Source: Micropterix aruncella
Lineage: Eukaryota; Arthropoda; Insecta; Lepidoptera; Micropterigidae
Length of the DNA: 64,000 nucleotides
Assembly: GCA_944548615.1 (NCBI GenBank)
Contig: OX155973.1
Span: forward strand, 6,337,681-6,401,680
Direction of reading: 5' to 3'
In this document: positions 1 to 10,404 of the stretch, in pieces
How the letters are laid out: each line of letters opens with the position of its first letter
Position numbering within the stretch: position 1 is the first letter of the stretch
Program-made: the position numbers and the translations under genes
Notes under the pieces: model-generated
What the model was told of the DNA's origin: nothing
Databases searched by the model: none
The model's input: only the letters and a program-made list of their open reading frames with translations

Positions 1-295
1 AATTTTGGAATGTAAACATTGCTAAAGTGCTTAACGCAGTTACGCCTTTTTGTTTTTGTTTCACTATGAAATTTTCATTCTTGCCCTTGGCTTTCTTCAA
101 AAAAAAAAAAATTGGCAAATTAAGATTCTTCAGTCATGTATTGTTTAAATATTGTCAGGAAAATCTCAATTCATATTACTGAAAAATTAGATATGCCCTG
201 TCGTCTTTCCACCGATGATATGAGCGTTTCGATTGAACAGATTCCGAAAACTGTCAGTAGCCGAAGTAGAAAATTGTTTTACTTTTCGATTGCAG

Positions 296-387
296 TTACT
301 AAAGAAGCGGCGCCGTCGGAGGAGCCGCCGACGCGGGCCGAGTCCCTGCTGCAGAGCTCGCGGCCGCTGCTGGACGACGCCCCCTAG
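296..387 (+). CDS. probable last coding exon of an unidentified gene
   Basis: A pyrimidine-rich tract ends in TTGCAG at 290-295, a good 3' splice site. The sequence then turns abruptly GC- and CpG-rich and keeps an open frame of about 30 codons to TAG at 385-387. The peptide is acidic and proline/serine-rich (TKEAAPSEEPPTRAES, then LLQSSRPLLDDAP at the end). Codons end mostly in G or C, unlike the AT-rich surroundings, which is how coding exons stand out in this genome. The first two bases complete a codon begun in the previous exon. Upstream exons would lie left of the window. I do not recognise the protein; such a low-complexity tail is typical of a cytoplasmic C-terminus and identifies no family. 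The overlapping frames read the same GC-rich block as arginine-rich or serine-rich and look like shadows. Confidence 0.45.
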
Positions 388-1520
388 CATCCGCCCCGAG
401 CTGCAGAGCCCTGGAACGACGAGCTCCTCTGCCAGTTTCTGCAGTTCCGCAAGTGAACGGCGCATCGGGACCGAAAGAAACGCGCCGCGCCAACTGTACA
501 TATAACTTTAAACCGCGTTGCCTAGCGTTTAGTGATTATTGTCCGTTTTTGTGGTCGTGGACCCTAACGAGATGCTATGGAATAGTTTTAAGTGAGGGTT
601 CTTTTAATGCGTTTTAACGAGTGGTGTCCGATGCCAAACGTGGGCGATGACTAAAGTTGAATAGTGCATCGACGAGAACGTCTTTACAATTTTAACGGTA
701 TCGCGATAAAGCAATCGCGGCCGCTCCGGGCCCCCGGGGCCGTCTGCAACTGGGACCGTAGAACGGCCGCTGGATTGCTGAGATGCTGCCGTCCTCCCGA
801 GCCGCGCGCAACCCGGGACTACGCAATAGCTTATCCGCTCTGCACCGCCGTTCTACTCGCTACAAATAATGTCCGAGAGCTCGATCACTTAAAATAACAA
901 CACAAATTTACCGTCTGCGAGAAAATCGTGCGAGAAAATCGTGATTTAACCCCGTTTGACCGAGGACTGCGCCTCTTCTGGGCCCTAATATGTACATTTA
1001 CATTTTATAACGCTTCAGGCGCTGATGGTCCGTCACGAATGCTGTCCGATGTGAATCTGAGCTCTCGAATGAAATTTGTATTGCGTTTTATAGTTTTTTA
1101 CCATTATCTACTGTCTCTCGCACTTGTTATTTCGTTTTAACGACTCAATTTTCTTTATTTTAACAGTATTTTTAGCTATTTGGCAATATACAACTGTTAA
1201 ATCGATTTTAAAACTTAATTGTACATTAATTATCCATTACACTACAATAATACGGCATTTTATATACAGTTGTCCGAACCCCGTTTAACCGACTTCCAGG
1301 TTCACCGAGGTCGAAAAGGCCACAGCCAGGCCATGTTTTTACCATACAACGTCACCTCTCTGCTCCAATTTTATTATGCATTGCTGTATTTTATAATTTA
1401 TGTATTACATTTTTAACTGACTATTTTAAAACATGTAATAGATGTATTCTATTACCTTATTGACTACGTTTTCGTTCATTTTAAACTTTTCTGTATGTTT
1501 CCCCCTCGATTTACATCAGA
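388..1520 (+). other. GC-rich then AT-rich downstream region, possible 3' UTR
   Basis: The stretch stays GC- and CpG-rich to about 850 and then fades to AT-rich sequence. It could be 3' UTR of the exon ending at 387. I see no convincing short-range poly(A) signal and no coding frame I would defend. Confidence 0.25.
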
Positions 1521-1529
1521 GTCCGTGTT

Positions 1530-1597
1530 ATCTGACTTTTCAATTAATCGAGGTACCCTCGACCCACATTACCTGTGATAATTGAGGTCCTACTGTA
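1530..1597. mobile_element. one terminus of a pogo/Tigger-like DNA transposon
   Basis: On the minus strand this reads TACAGTAGGACCTCAATTAT, the familiar start of pogo/Tigger inverted repeats (CAGTAGNACCTCGATTATCC-like) next to a TA. Related 'ACCGA..AGGT' phrases occur at 1270-1310 and 940-965. I did not find a clean opposite terminus, so the element is either truncated or degraded. Confidence 0.35.
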
Positions 1598-1599
1598 TT

Positions 1600-3520
1600 T
1601 AAAAGGGTACCTCTTGCAGGCTCGCTATTGTGGGAATGCTAACAGGACGGCCAACTTTTTTTATTGTGCTGTAAGTCTGTTCAGCGTCTGCATATTGCCA
1701 ATTTGCTATGGATAAAATAATAATAAACTAATGAGTCTCGTTTAGCGAAACAATGAGTGTGAGCAAGACCTAGGAGCGAGAGGGAGATAAAAGATTGCTT
1801 GGACAATTGCTCGGCTAAAAATTGCCAAACTAATTTACTACAGGAACTCAAATTGTCGTCGTACCGCCTGCATTATGGTCGGTCGGTGCCGAATTGCACT
1901 GTTGACGCTTTAGAACTATATAATGTAAAAACTTAATAATGTAAATTAGGTAACCCAGGCCTGGGAAATAGGCATAGTCTCTGCTTAGGGGAATCATTAT
2001 GTGAAATTGGGGACTAAACATTGTTTTCTTGCTCAAACATACTCGAGAGTTTGTGTTTTACTCGGTTGACATCTGAAAATTAACTTTCGCGAAGTAAGTT
2101 CTGTAAATTCTGTCCCAGTGATCAGGGTGGATAGCTATCAATTGTGCAGCTGTGGCGGAAACCCCGCGAGGAGTGCATCATCTTAGCGGTCAGCGATGCG
2201 GCGGCTGTTATACTGTCTTAATCACAGCTTCAACAGCTCTTCGATAGCATCTCGTACTATAATATTAAGTCTAGCGATATTCACTTACGGGTGCATAAAG
2301 TGTTGAGAACCTTGTTAGTCCGGTTCGGAGGTCTCAGACCTCAATACTATAAAATATAAAATAGGTGAGTAATACCTATATTTTTAATCCCATGACTTGT
2401 GTGATTATAGAAGCTGCACTATAGTGCGTTCTTTTTTGCGTGGTATATTTCGGAAATCTGTTTTAATTAGTTTTTGAATTATGTTTTTTAAACTCTGCAC
2501 GCAGTAGATAAATGTAAACAGCAGGTCAACTTTATATAAAGAATGAAAAATGCCTTACAGTCATGTGTCTAAAGCCACCACAGACTGCTGCACACGGCTA
2601 CGTTTCATACATATTAACGCATAGCGGGCCATGTGAAGATGCACCGCCTGACCGAAGCTGTCTACTTGTTTAGTAGCCACAGCAACCACGTTTCCTCCCC
2701 GCTCACCCGCTTCCGCCCTTCTCTCTCCCGAACCGTCGTAAGCGCTTTACGACGTGCACTCAAACACTTGTACTCTCTAAGGCAGTCGAGACGTAATGGA
2801 CATTTGCTTGGCGTAGTTCAGCTAGCAGTGTGTGGCCGCACCGCTACATCGAGCCACCTAGCTTCCGTATCAAACGTGGGCGTGTATTTTCGTGTGCAGC
2901 AGTCTGTGGGGGTCTTTACAGTGTCTAGGAGCAGTTCGCGAGCAGTTTATCTGCCGTGGTGCAGTGTTGCACATTGTGATATATTTTACGCATTGATTAA
3001 CCTTTCGGAAGCCAGTCATTCAACGCAAACCTCGAAACCCTCGAAAATTTGATATGTGTGTAAGCATACTAACATATAACGGTGGCTTATGTAATGGCAG
3101 GCTTCAACGACAGGCTTTTACCGCAATGGAGGGAGAAATAGAGCCGATAATTGAATAAATAAAAGCAGATATAATACGGATTATACGAAAAACCCCAATC
3201 AGCTTGCGTGGCCACCCATCTGTTAAGGGTCTTCCGTTTATTGTATTTCTTTAATAAAATAGCTGTTTTTACAAGCTGTCTTTAATAAATTAGCTTTTTA
3301 ATCGAACGCACTATATTTAAGTGATGTGTAAAAAGTAATCTTTTAGTATTGAATGAAATGTAATATTTTGTATAATACAACCATTATTGTATTGTAACTC
3401 TTATCAATTGGATTGCTGAAATGTGGCCGGTACCCGGAATCAAATATTTAAGTCTGTAATAAATGATGTGTAAGTCACACAAAATAATAATTATATGTTT
3501 TAATAGAACTTCATGCCTAA
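1600..3520. other. unassigned region
   Basis: Mixed-composition sequence with a somewhat GC-richer block at about 2600-2990. A 139-codon frame runs through that block (2633-3052) but has biased, low-complexity residues, no recognisable domain and no supporting splice sites, so I do not call it a gene. Nothing else is recognised here. Confidence 0.3.
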
Positions 3521-3523
3521 ATG

Positions 3524-3961
3524 TTTCCTATGGAGCGGGGGTGGTTTGTTAACCTTATGGCAACTGCTCTTGAAACGACCATTCGGCCACCCGATCCCAG
3601 GTGAATAAGCCGGCAATGGATGCTGTGGTCCGCGACAGATTCGGTTGACACCGTATCACCGCTTCATAAGGGAGAGGTCTGCGCAAGCGACCTCGATCGT
3701 GTAACCAGTCAAGAGGTAGAAGGTATCCTGAAGGTTAATTTCAGACGGAGATATCCTTCCAAACTGGTAGTCAGGGGGCGAGGCTGCCCGCTGGGTACCT
3801 TTTTCGGTGCCTCGCCGTAAGGCGTTGGCCTCTGACGGGCAAGTGCGCTAGACTGTGAATTGTTCTTCGTCCGAAGTCTTCTGCGCGCACCTCATTGGAG
3901 ATAAATATCGCTAAAACTTCCTGAGGTGACGGGTTTGCACGTTGTAATTGACAGCTCTAGT
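3524..3961 (+). mobile_element. SINE-like family copy A, 5'-truncated
   Basis: This matches the 3' two thirds of the element at 4426-5103: the segment with 'CTTGAAACGACCATTCGG', then 'CCGCGACAGATTCGGTTGAC', then 'AAGGCGTTGGCCTCTGACGG', ending in 'AATTGACAGCTCT'. It is flanked by the duplication TGCCTAAATG at 3514-3523 and 3962-3971. The 5' end is missing compared with copies B and C, while the 3' end is shared. That pattern is expected of target-primed reverse transcription rather than of a cut-and-paste transposon. Confidence 0.7.
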
Positions 3962-4149
3962 TGCCTAAATGATGGAAAGATAAACCCGGGGTAACCGAAA
4001 TGATCATCTAATGCTTTGAAAGATGTTAGTACTATTTATTTTATTTATTTATTTAATAGTGACTATTAATACATTATTTTCATTGCTACATTACATAGTT
4101 AGTAATTAGTTAGTTTTCTTGGGCTATTTCCCGCACTTGGCCTCTTGAT

Positions 4150-5600
4150 TGGGCCGTTGTGCGTGGCTCATGTTCCTATTTATGTAACTCCAGCCAACCC
4201 AGGCTGTCCCAGAAGGTTAGCAGCCTGTTTGTGTTGCTACAGGCCTCCGGGACAGATGCTGGAGATTGTAGTATTCTTGCCCATTGCTCTGCCACGCTCC
4301 TGCATTCCATGAGCACATGCTGTGGCGTTTCTTCTTCCTCCATGCATCCTCTGCATAGAGGGCTGTCTGTCACACTTATGGTAAACAGGTGTTTGTTTAG
4401 GGGACAGTGGTCTGTCATAGTACCTGCTATGACTAATGGGAGCTAATGGGCCCTTGCTGAGTTGGCCACGAAGACCCATTCTGTTTCAGGGTCGGTCACA
4501 CTCACGGGTCAACACCCATCCGATGGCCTCCACGCATGGGGTGCGAGCCTGGGTAGGACACTTGGTCAACCAGTCTCCCCTGGGAATCAATCCTCTGGCG
4601 CTCCTGGACGGTCTGCGCACCGAGCGGCGCAAGCCAATTGATTGTGCTCTCCGACTAACAATCGGGGGAGTCTGGGAACTGTATTGTTTCCTATAGAGCG
4701 GGGGTAGTTGTCTACCTTACGGCAACTGCTCTTGAAATGACCATTGGCCATCCGATATCGGTTCAGAGTCGGGCAAAGGACGCCTTGGTCCGCGATAGAT
4801 TCGGTGCACTCCGTTTCACCGCTTCGTAAAGGAGAGGACCGCGCAAGCGACCTCGAACTCGGAACCAATCGAGAGACCGGAGAAATCTGGTCACAATTGG
4901 TAGTTAGGGCGCGAGTGCCGCCCGCCAGGTGACATACCTGGCTACTCGCGGTAAGGCGTTGGTCTCTAACGGGTTGTGGCATAGCTAGACGTCGGATTTG
5001 TTATGTCCAAAGTCTTCTACGCTCACTGCACGGTCGATAGAACGATGAATCGTTAAAACGTCCTGCGGTGACGGGTTCGCCCGTTGTGGTTGACATCTCA
5101 ATATGTCATAGTACCTATTACTTTACGGATTTTGTCCCTTTTTAATCTGGTGAGGTTGCGGGTAAGTTTTTTAGACGCTTCCGGAACCGCGTTCTTTGTT
5201 TGCCTGCATCCTGCGTTTTTTTTCCATTCTTTAAGGTGGGTTTCGTCGGCGTTCCTGCGTAGCCTTGTTTTTGTTTGGGCCTGGGGATGGGCAGCAAGGG
5301 TTCCGGTCCATATACTATTTCCTTTGATCCCCCTTTGGCCAGTTCGTCTGCCGCGTCGTTGCCCAGTGAGTCGCAGTGCCCTTTAATCCATTGCAGGGTC
5401 ACTATTTGACCTTGCAATGGATTGAAGCGCATTGTGGCATTCCAGTACAAGGACAGAGGTTATAGTATTTTTTGCTAGCGCTTGTAGCACGGAGGCACTG
5501 TCAGGGACAAATTTCAAGCTTATGTCTCTGACATCTTTGGCTGCAACTGCCTGTGCTGCTCTGGTGATGCCAATGCATTCTGCTTGGAAGATTACATAAT
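4150..5600 (-). pseudogene. LINE RNase H and C-terminal region, interrupted by a SINE-like insertion
   Basis: Read on the minus strand, 5600 to 5420 encodes the start of an RNase H domain (FQAECIGITRAAQAV). After a frameshift near 5410-5440 the next frame gives the RNase H tail with the hallmark WIKGH...GNDAADELA at about 5390-5310. The frame is then cut by the insertion at 4426-5103 and resumes at 4425-4176 with the usual LINE C-terminal motif HCPLNKHL...SPLCRGCMEEEETPQHVLMEC, a CCHC-like knuckle. RNase H plus this tail points to an I/Loa/Outcast-type or related LINE; the exact clade is not settled. The reverse transcriptase part is absent. It is a dead copy with at least one frameshift and one insertion. 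Confidence 0.7.
4426..5103 (+). mobile_element. SINE-like family copy B, near full length (678 bp)
   Basis: The insertion splits the RNase H LINE remnant and is flanked by a perfect 13-bp duplication, TGTCATAGTACCT, at 4413-4425 and 5104-5116. It starts with AATGGGAGCTAATGGGCCC-like sequence and ends with GTGGTTGACATCTC-like sequence, the same ends as the copy at 6755-7382. It contains no long open frame. A sequence close to a pol III box A (TGGCATAGCTAG at about 4977) is present, but I do not see a convincing box B at the right distance, so I call it SINE-like on the basis of size, 5' truncation among copies and target duplications. Confidence 0.75.
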
Positions 5601-6654
5601 GTGAACGATAACCAATGGCAAAACATTAACTTAGTGAACTCTTCGTAGCTATATTTGATGAGCGCCGCCCAATTGGGATATACCCGTTCCAGAGCTAGGA
5701 AAAAATACAAATCAAAGGATATACCCGTTCCAGGGCTATCGTTTCCAGAGGAAAAATACAAATCAAAAAATATAAAACAATATTCAAACGGTCAAAATAT
5801 TAAAAATAAACGGGGTAAAAAGAATAGTATAATTAATAATGGAAATAAAGTAAAAATATAAATATAACTAAATATAAATAAAAATGGTCAAAAGTAAAAA
5901 AAACCAAAGGTAAAAATATACAATTCGAAGATAACACTAAGCCCACAGTGAAAGTGTAATAAGAACAAAGTGGGTCATTCTGTACTAAATGACCATGCTG
6001 ATCACGAAATCATGGTATTTATTTCCCATTCAACCCAACCTACATTTCAACCCAACCTCCGATAGGAGATGGCACTTTGACCCCTAGAGCCCCAATTGGC
6101 CGATATTGGCCACAAAACGATTCAGCGTGACGGCCCCGTTTTAATTTTATTCGAATTTAATTTGTTTTATTTTATTATGTTTTATTACGTTATATGTTTT
6201 ATTTTAATTATGGGTACAGTGGTTTGGCAGTAATTAATGTTTTGGTGAGACAGTGTCATAATTAATTTTTTTCACTAATTTTTACTAAAATTTTTGGGAC
6301 ATCAACTTGTTGATCGGCTGAGGGGCCGAGGCCTGAAGGGTTAAGAAGAAAGAACACAAAAATAATACAACATTTTTTGAAACGTTTTATTTTAAAAGAC
6401 ACAGAATAACATTCTTAGAATTATAATATTACATACATTTGTAGACCTAAATAAATTAACGTTTATAAAAAATATAGAAAAACGTATCGATGATACGACT
6501 GATAGACAATGGAAAATAATATTAACACTAACGTACAATATACACATAAAGCTTCCAGGAGTTACGTTATTAGAAAGGATCCGATTAGAAGTTTTTTACT
6601 TCAATTCTATGTGTCGACAACAAACTCTTCATCTATAACTCTGTACTTAATCAA
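5601..6654. other. AT-rich region without recognised genes
   Basis: A-rich low-complexity sequence at about 5690-5930, including the repeated phrase 'GGATATACCCGTTCCAG', then T-rich sequence to 6260. Nothing coding is recognised. Confidence 0.4.
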
Positions 6655-7690
6655 GCCTATATGATTGTATGGCATTGAACTGCGGGGTGCACCAAACAAA
6701 AGTAACATACTCTCTCTACAGCGCTTGCAGTCTCCGGGATAATGCAAATGCACCAACTAGGGTTGTCGACTATAGCGGGCGAGCCCGTCACCTCAGGAAG
6801 TTGGAGTGAGCGCAGAAGACTTGGACAAAACAGTCCACCGCCAAGCTCCGCCACAAACCCGTAAGAGGCCAACGCCTTAACCGCGAGATAGCCAGGAGTG
6901 TTACCCAGCGGGCTTACACTCACACCCTTACTTCCAATTGCGACCAGATTACTCCAGTCTCTCGATTGGTTACGAGTTCGAGGTCGCTTACGAAGTGGTG
7001 AAACGGTATATATCGAATCTATCGCGGACCACGGCATCCTTTGCCCGGCTGTTCACCCAGGATCGGGTAGCCGATGGTCGTTTCAAGAGCAATCATCGTA
7101 AGGTCCGCAACCAATCCCGCTCTATAGGAAACTACTGCTTCCAGACTCCCCCAACTGTTAGTCAGAGTGTGCAATCGATTGGCTTATGCCGCACGGTGCG
7201 CAGACCGTCCAGGAGCGCCAGAAGTTTGATTCCTAGGGAAAACTAACCCTAAGGGCCAGAGTCCTACCCAGGCTCGCACTTCATGTGTGGAGGCCGTCGG
7301 ATGGGTGTTGACCCAACAGTGTGACCAACCCTGAACAGAATGGGTCTTCGTAGCCAACTCAGCAAGGGCCCATTAACTCCATTGCAAATGCACCGTGGTT
7401 TACAAGAAACGATGAAACTCATGACTATCTAAAAGTCCCCACAATTGCCGCAATGATAGAGCGATACAAAACCAAACATGCTAAACGATTGGCATCCCAT
7501 CCAAATCCCCTCACAGCTGAGCTGCTTAATCAATCCAATGTGGTTTACAGATTAAAGAGAAACCAAGTTCTATAAAAAGGGGAATCGAGGCATTGGCCTC
7601 TTCTCTTAAACGATATTAATCATCACTCAACAAATTCGATTATGGTCTGATGACCAATTTCAACTTACTTGAAAAAAAAAAAAATGTTAA
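6655..7690 (+). pseudogene. Jockey-like LINE C-terminal fragment, interrupted
   Basis: The frame at 6655-6754 (ending SACSLRDNANAP) continues after an insertion at 7395 as WFTRNDETHDYLKVPT and then HPNPLTAELLNQSN...RLKRNQVL, with a stop at about 7573. The 'NAPWF.RN', 'HPNPLA..L' and 'RLKR' phrases are typical of the extreme C-terminus of Jockey-clade reverse transcriptases. A short 3' region follows, ending in an A run at about 7672-7684. Only the tail of the protein is present, so this is a 5'-truncated dead copy. The interruption is the SINE-like element at 6755-7382, flanked by a 12-bp duplication. Confidence 0.7.
6755..7382 (-). mobile_element. SINE-like family copy C, near full length (628 bp)
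   Basis: Reverse-orientation copy of the element at 4426-5103, flanked by the perfect 12-bp duplication TGCAAATGCACC at 6743-6754 and 7383-7394. Deleting it restores a continuous Jockey-like reading frame across the junction, which independently confirms its borders. On the plus strand it begins AACTAGGGTTGTCGAC and ends CAAGGGCCCATTAACTCCAT. Confidence 0.8.
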
Positions 7691-8275
7691 CAACATTGAA
7701 GGCAAAATAGATGACACCCTTGCTTGTCAACGTTCGGCAGCTGACATGGCACTATAAGAAGAAGAAGAATAAGAAGATGGATACTACTTCTGGAAATGTT
7801 TAACATTGACGGTCGACGATCACATTTTGAACATACATTCAGACATAACTCCTGTACTGGGACGCACGGTACAATTTTGTAAAGCTCCGAGTAACTTATA
7901 GGTATTTTTAAAACTATCCATTCAGCTGCAATGTGCTCTGGTTTAGGCGTTGGCGTCTATGCGTCTCATCTGTAAAAGAAATGAATATAAAAAAAAAAAA
8001 GGTGTGACTGTTGGATTGACATTAATACATTTACGCAGTTTAGGAATTGACATTAATACGTGACTCCGAGCGGTCCGACTACCTTCCGACCCTCTCAGCT
8101 ACTGATAATGGTATATTAGTTGCAGAGCAAAGCCACTCTTTCCAATGCTACTTTTCTATTCGGGTTGGCTTTTGCTCATGTTTTAGCCGATATTCTCCAT
8201 TTTATTTAATTGATTTCAATACAAAATGTCCTTGACAAAATGCTTTAATTTATATGTTTCACCTCGTAAATCTAA
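7691..8275. other. unassigned region
   Basis: AT-rich sequence with short A runs (7672, 7990) and an AGAAGAAGAATAAG run at 7757. No gene or known repeat is recognised. Confidence 0.3.
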
Positions 8276-8421
8276 TCGAAAGGTTATGTAGTTAAATGTT
8301 TTTTGCCTTTATAGCCATCCTCCACAAATTGTATTGGGGGTCTGGAGGGTAATGTCAAACCCTTGTTGGCATGAGCCACTGAGAGGCTAATTACCTCGCG
8401 AATAACAGCAAGGACTTTGTT
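8276..8421 (-). mobile_element. diverged fragment of the RLE-type LINE
   Basis: About 145 bp aligns by eye with 44755-44905 of the longest RLE-type LINE copy in the window (shared phrases GTAGTTAAATGTTTTTTGCC, ACCCTTGTTGGCA, AATTACCTCGCGAATAACAG). It is clearly more diverged than the other copies, so it is an older insertion. Confidence 0.75.
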
Positions 8422-8840
8422 ACTATGCACATTCATACTATGATTTTTTTACTATTAAAGATTTTTTTTATGAAACGATTTTACTATGAAAAGCAACATA
8501 TAGATGGCAATCATAGTTCCAAACATTGATTAAACTTTATGTTCAGCAGTCGAATAGATGGCGTTATAAATATGCCTACACGGGTATACTATTTCAAAAT
8601 AAAATCACATTCAATAAAATTACATCCCATGTGATAAAAAATGCGCTAGATGACATTATTTGTTGGTATTGTTATCATTGGTTAAATATTGGGTTTTTAT
8701 AATCAATCTGTTCTTTATAAAAAAGAATTAATTATCAATGTTATTATAGATTGCCAAATAAATTGCTATTTCATTTGGCTGACTTCGGTTTGTAGCGCTT
8801 AATGATGATGACGATAAGCTACAATGAATCTTAACGAGGG

Positions 8841-9403
8841 ACCAAATGTGTCCTATAAAAACAAAGGCCGCAATCTCCATAAAACCGTTATTTGCAGAAA
8901 ACGAAAAAAACGTTTTATTATTAATAGAAACAGTACACAGATTAAAGTGATATCTTAATTAAATCATTCCTACGTTAAATTATGATAAAAAGCAAAAAGT
9001 TAAAGAAATGGTTGTAAATACGTAGTTATATGCAATAAGTTGTTGGAGATTTCCGCCTTTGAAAGGAACTTAAGGAGATTCAACTGTTCAACCGTTTTTG
9101 TTGTGACTCATAGTGGACATTTTTGGATTTGTTATGGAATTAAGTGTGTCCACCATACTAACTGCTGTGTTCTGCTTGGCTAATTCGGAGGTTGCCATGT
9201 TTGAAATAAACAACATTTCAGATTTTCTATTTTGATGCGAACCTTGTTAGAAACACGGCGAAAAGTGTTGAATTTAGCCGCTTTTGTCGGGTCCAATATT
9301 ATTTGGAAGATTTGTGTTCTACATATAAATAATTTTGCATCATTAGTTCAATTTACACATTTTGTGGAGATTGCCGTCTTTGTTTTTATATGACACAAAT
9401 ATG
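8841..9403. mobile_element. MITE with ~43-bp terminal inverted repeats
   Basis: The left end (ACCAAATGTGTCCTATAAAA then ACAAAGGCCGCAATCTCCAT) is the imperfect inverse of the right end at 9361-9403. Between them is AT-rich non-coding sequence. No transposase remains, so the superfamily is not assigned. Confidence 0.6.
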
Positions 9404-9545
9404 GCAGGTTAGGACTTTCTAAAGAAGACATAATTATTTATACATACTTCACCGGTAGAAACCCAAACTTTTCCATCCTTAAGCTGCATGTAATATAAAG
9501 AATTTAACATTATTATTAAGTTTAATGCGATTGTCTAACACATTA

Positions 9546-10298
9546 GGTCCGCCATACACGGACTGCTTGCAGCAGTCAGGACCGACCGCTTCAAGCTGCG
9601 ACTGCATAGCAAACTACACTCTTCTATTCATCGGCATACACGGACTGCTCGAGCAGTCGCGACCGCTTCGAGCGGTCAGCAGCATGATGAGATTTCATTA
9701 TGCGGTCGAGCAGTTGCCAGACGCACACTGACTGCTCGAGCAGTCGATTGCTCTAGCGCAGTTATCCCCTATCTGCGAACCCGATGATGTTATCTCTAAT
9801 ATTTCGAGGAATCAAAATTTATTAACATAAGATTTTGATTTATTTTACTACCTCAGTGTTACAGCTGTTCAGAAATGGTGGGATACTTCTCTTCCTAATG
9901 GTGTCTTCTAGTTTAATTTTATCATTTAGTATATTGTTTAATTCGTCAAACAAAGATACAGACATTCTAAAATAATTATAAAAAAATTCATCATCACTTC
10001 TAAGTTCCATAAACAAGTGACGAAATTGTCCATATTGTCTCAATTCCAAAATTGGAGGAACCCAGATTTTTTTTGCTCTTTACTCTGTCGTCTGCGCCTG
10101 AGCAAAAGCAGCACCAGTAGTGCCTCTTACTCAAAATCAATATCGTGACTGCAGCTGAATTGTCAACTGCTCGAGCGGTTGAAAGCGACTGCTCGAGCGG
10201 TTGGCAGTGGCCGCTCGAGCAGTTGACAATGACTGCTCGAGCGGTCCGTGTGTGTCGTTCAATGACTAACTGCTCGAGCTGCCCCTGTATGGCCGGCC
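9546..10298. mobile_element. PIF/Harbinger-like DNA transposon, 753 bp
   Basis: Terminal inverted repeats GGTCCGCCATACACGG (left) and GGCCGGCCATACAGGG (inverse of right) are flanked by TTA at 9543-9545 and 10299-10301, the 3-bp TWA duplication typical of PIF/Harbinger. The subterminal regions carry many copies of palindromes of the type ACTGCTCGAGCAGT and CCGCTCGAGCGG (about 9595-9770 and 10150-10290). The core holds a remnant of the transposase N-terminus. Confidence 0.8.
9840..10049 (-). pseudogene. PIF/Harbinger transposase N-terminal remnant
   Basis: The 69-codon frame reads FRHLFMELRSDDEFFYNYF then RMSVSLFDELNNIL and KRSIPP, the conserved opening region of Harbinger-type transposases (HxLxxELRxDDxxFxxYFRMSxxxFDELL...IPPE). 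The DDE catalytic region is absent, so it cannot encode an active enzyme. Its position inside an element with TTA target duplications agrees with the assignment. Confidence 0.75.
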
Positions 10299-10404
10299 TT
10301 AAACTTAATAAGATATTTAATATATTATTTAATATCATTTTATTATTAGGTTTATGATATTAGGTCGTTATCTATGTAATTGCCGTTTTACTTTCATGGC
10401 TCAA

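Noticed and set aside
233..505. Arginine- and serine-rich frame overlapping the left-edge exon
   Set aside because: It is the +1 reading of the GC-rich exon and runs past its stop; the 296-387 frame has the better splice and codon pattern.
2633..3052. 139-codon plus-strand frame
   Set aside because: Serine/arginine-biased sequence, no domain, no splice or start context; more likely a chance frame in a GC-richer block.
4977..5090. Possible tRNA-like pol III promoter in the SINE-like family
   Set aside because: A box-A-like TGGCATAGCTAG exists but I could not find a matching box B at normal spacing, so a tRNA-derived origin is not claimed.
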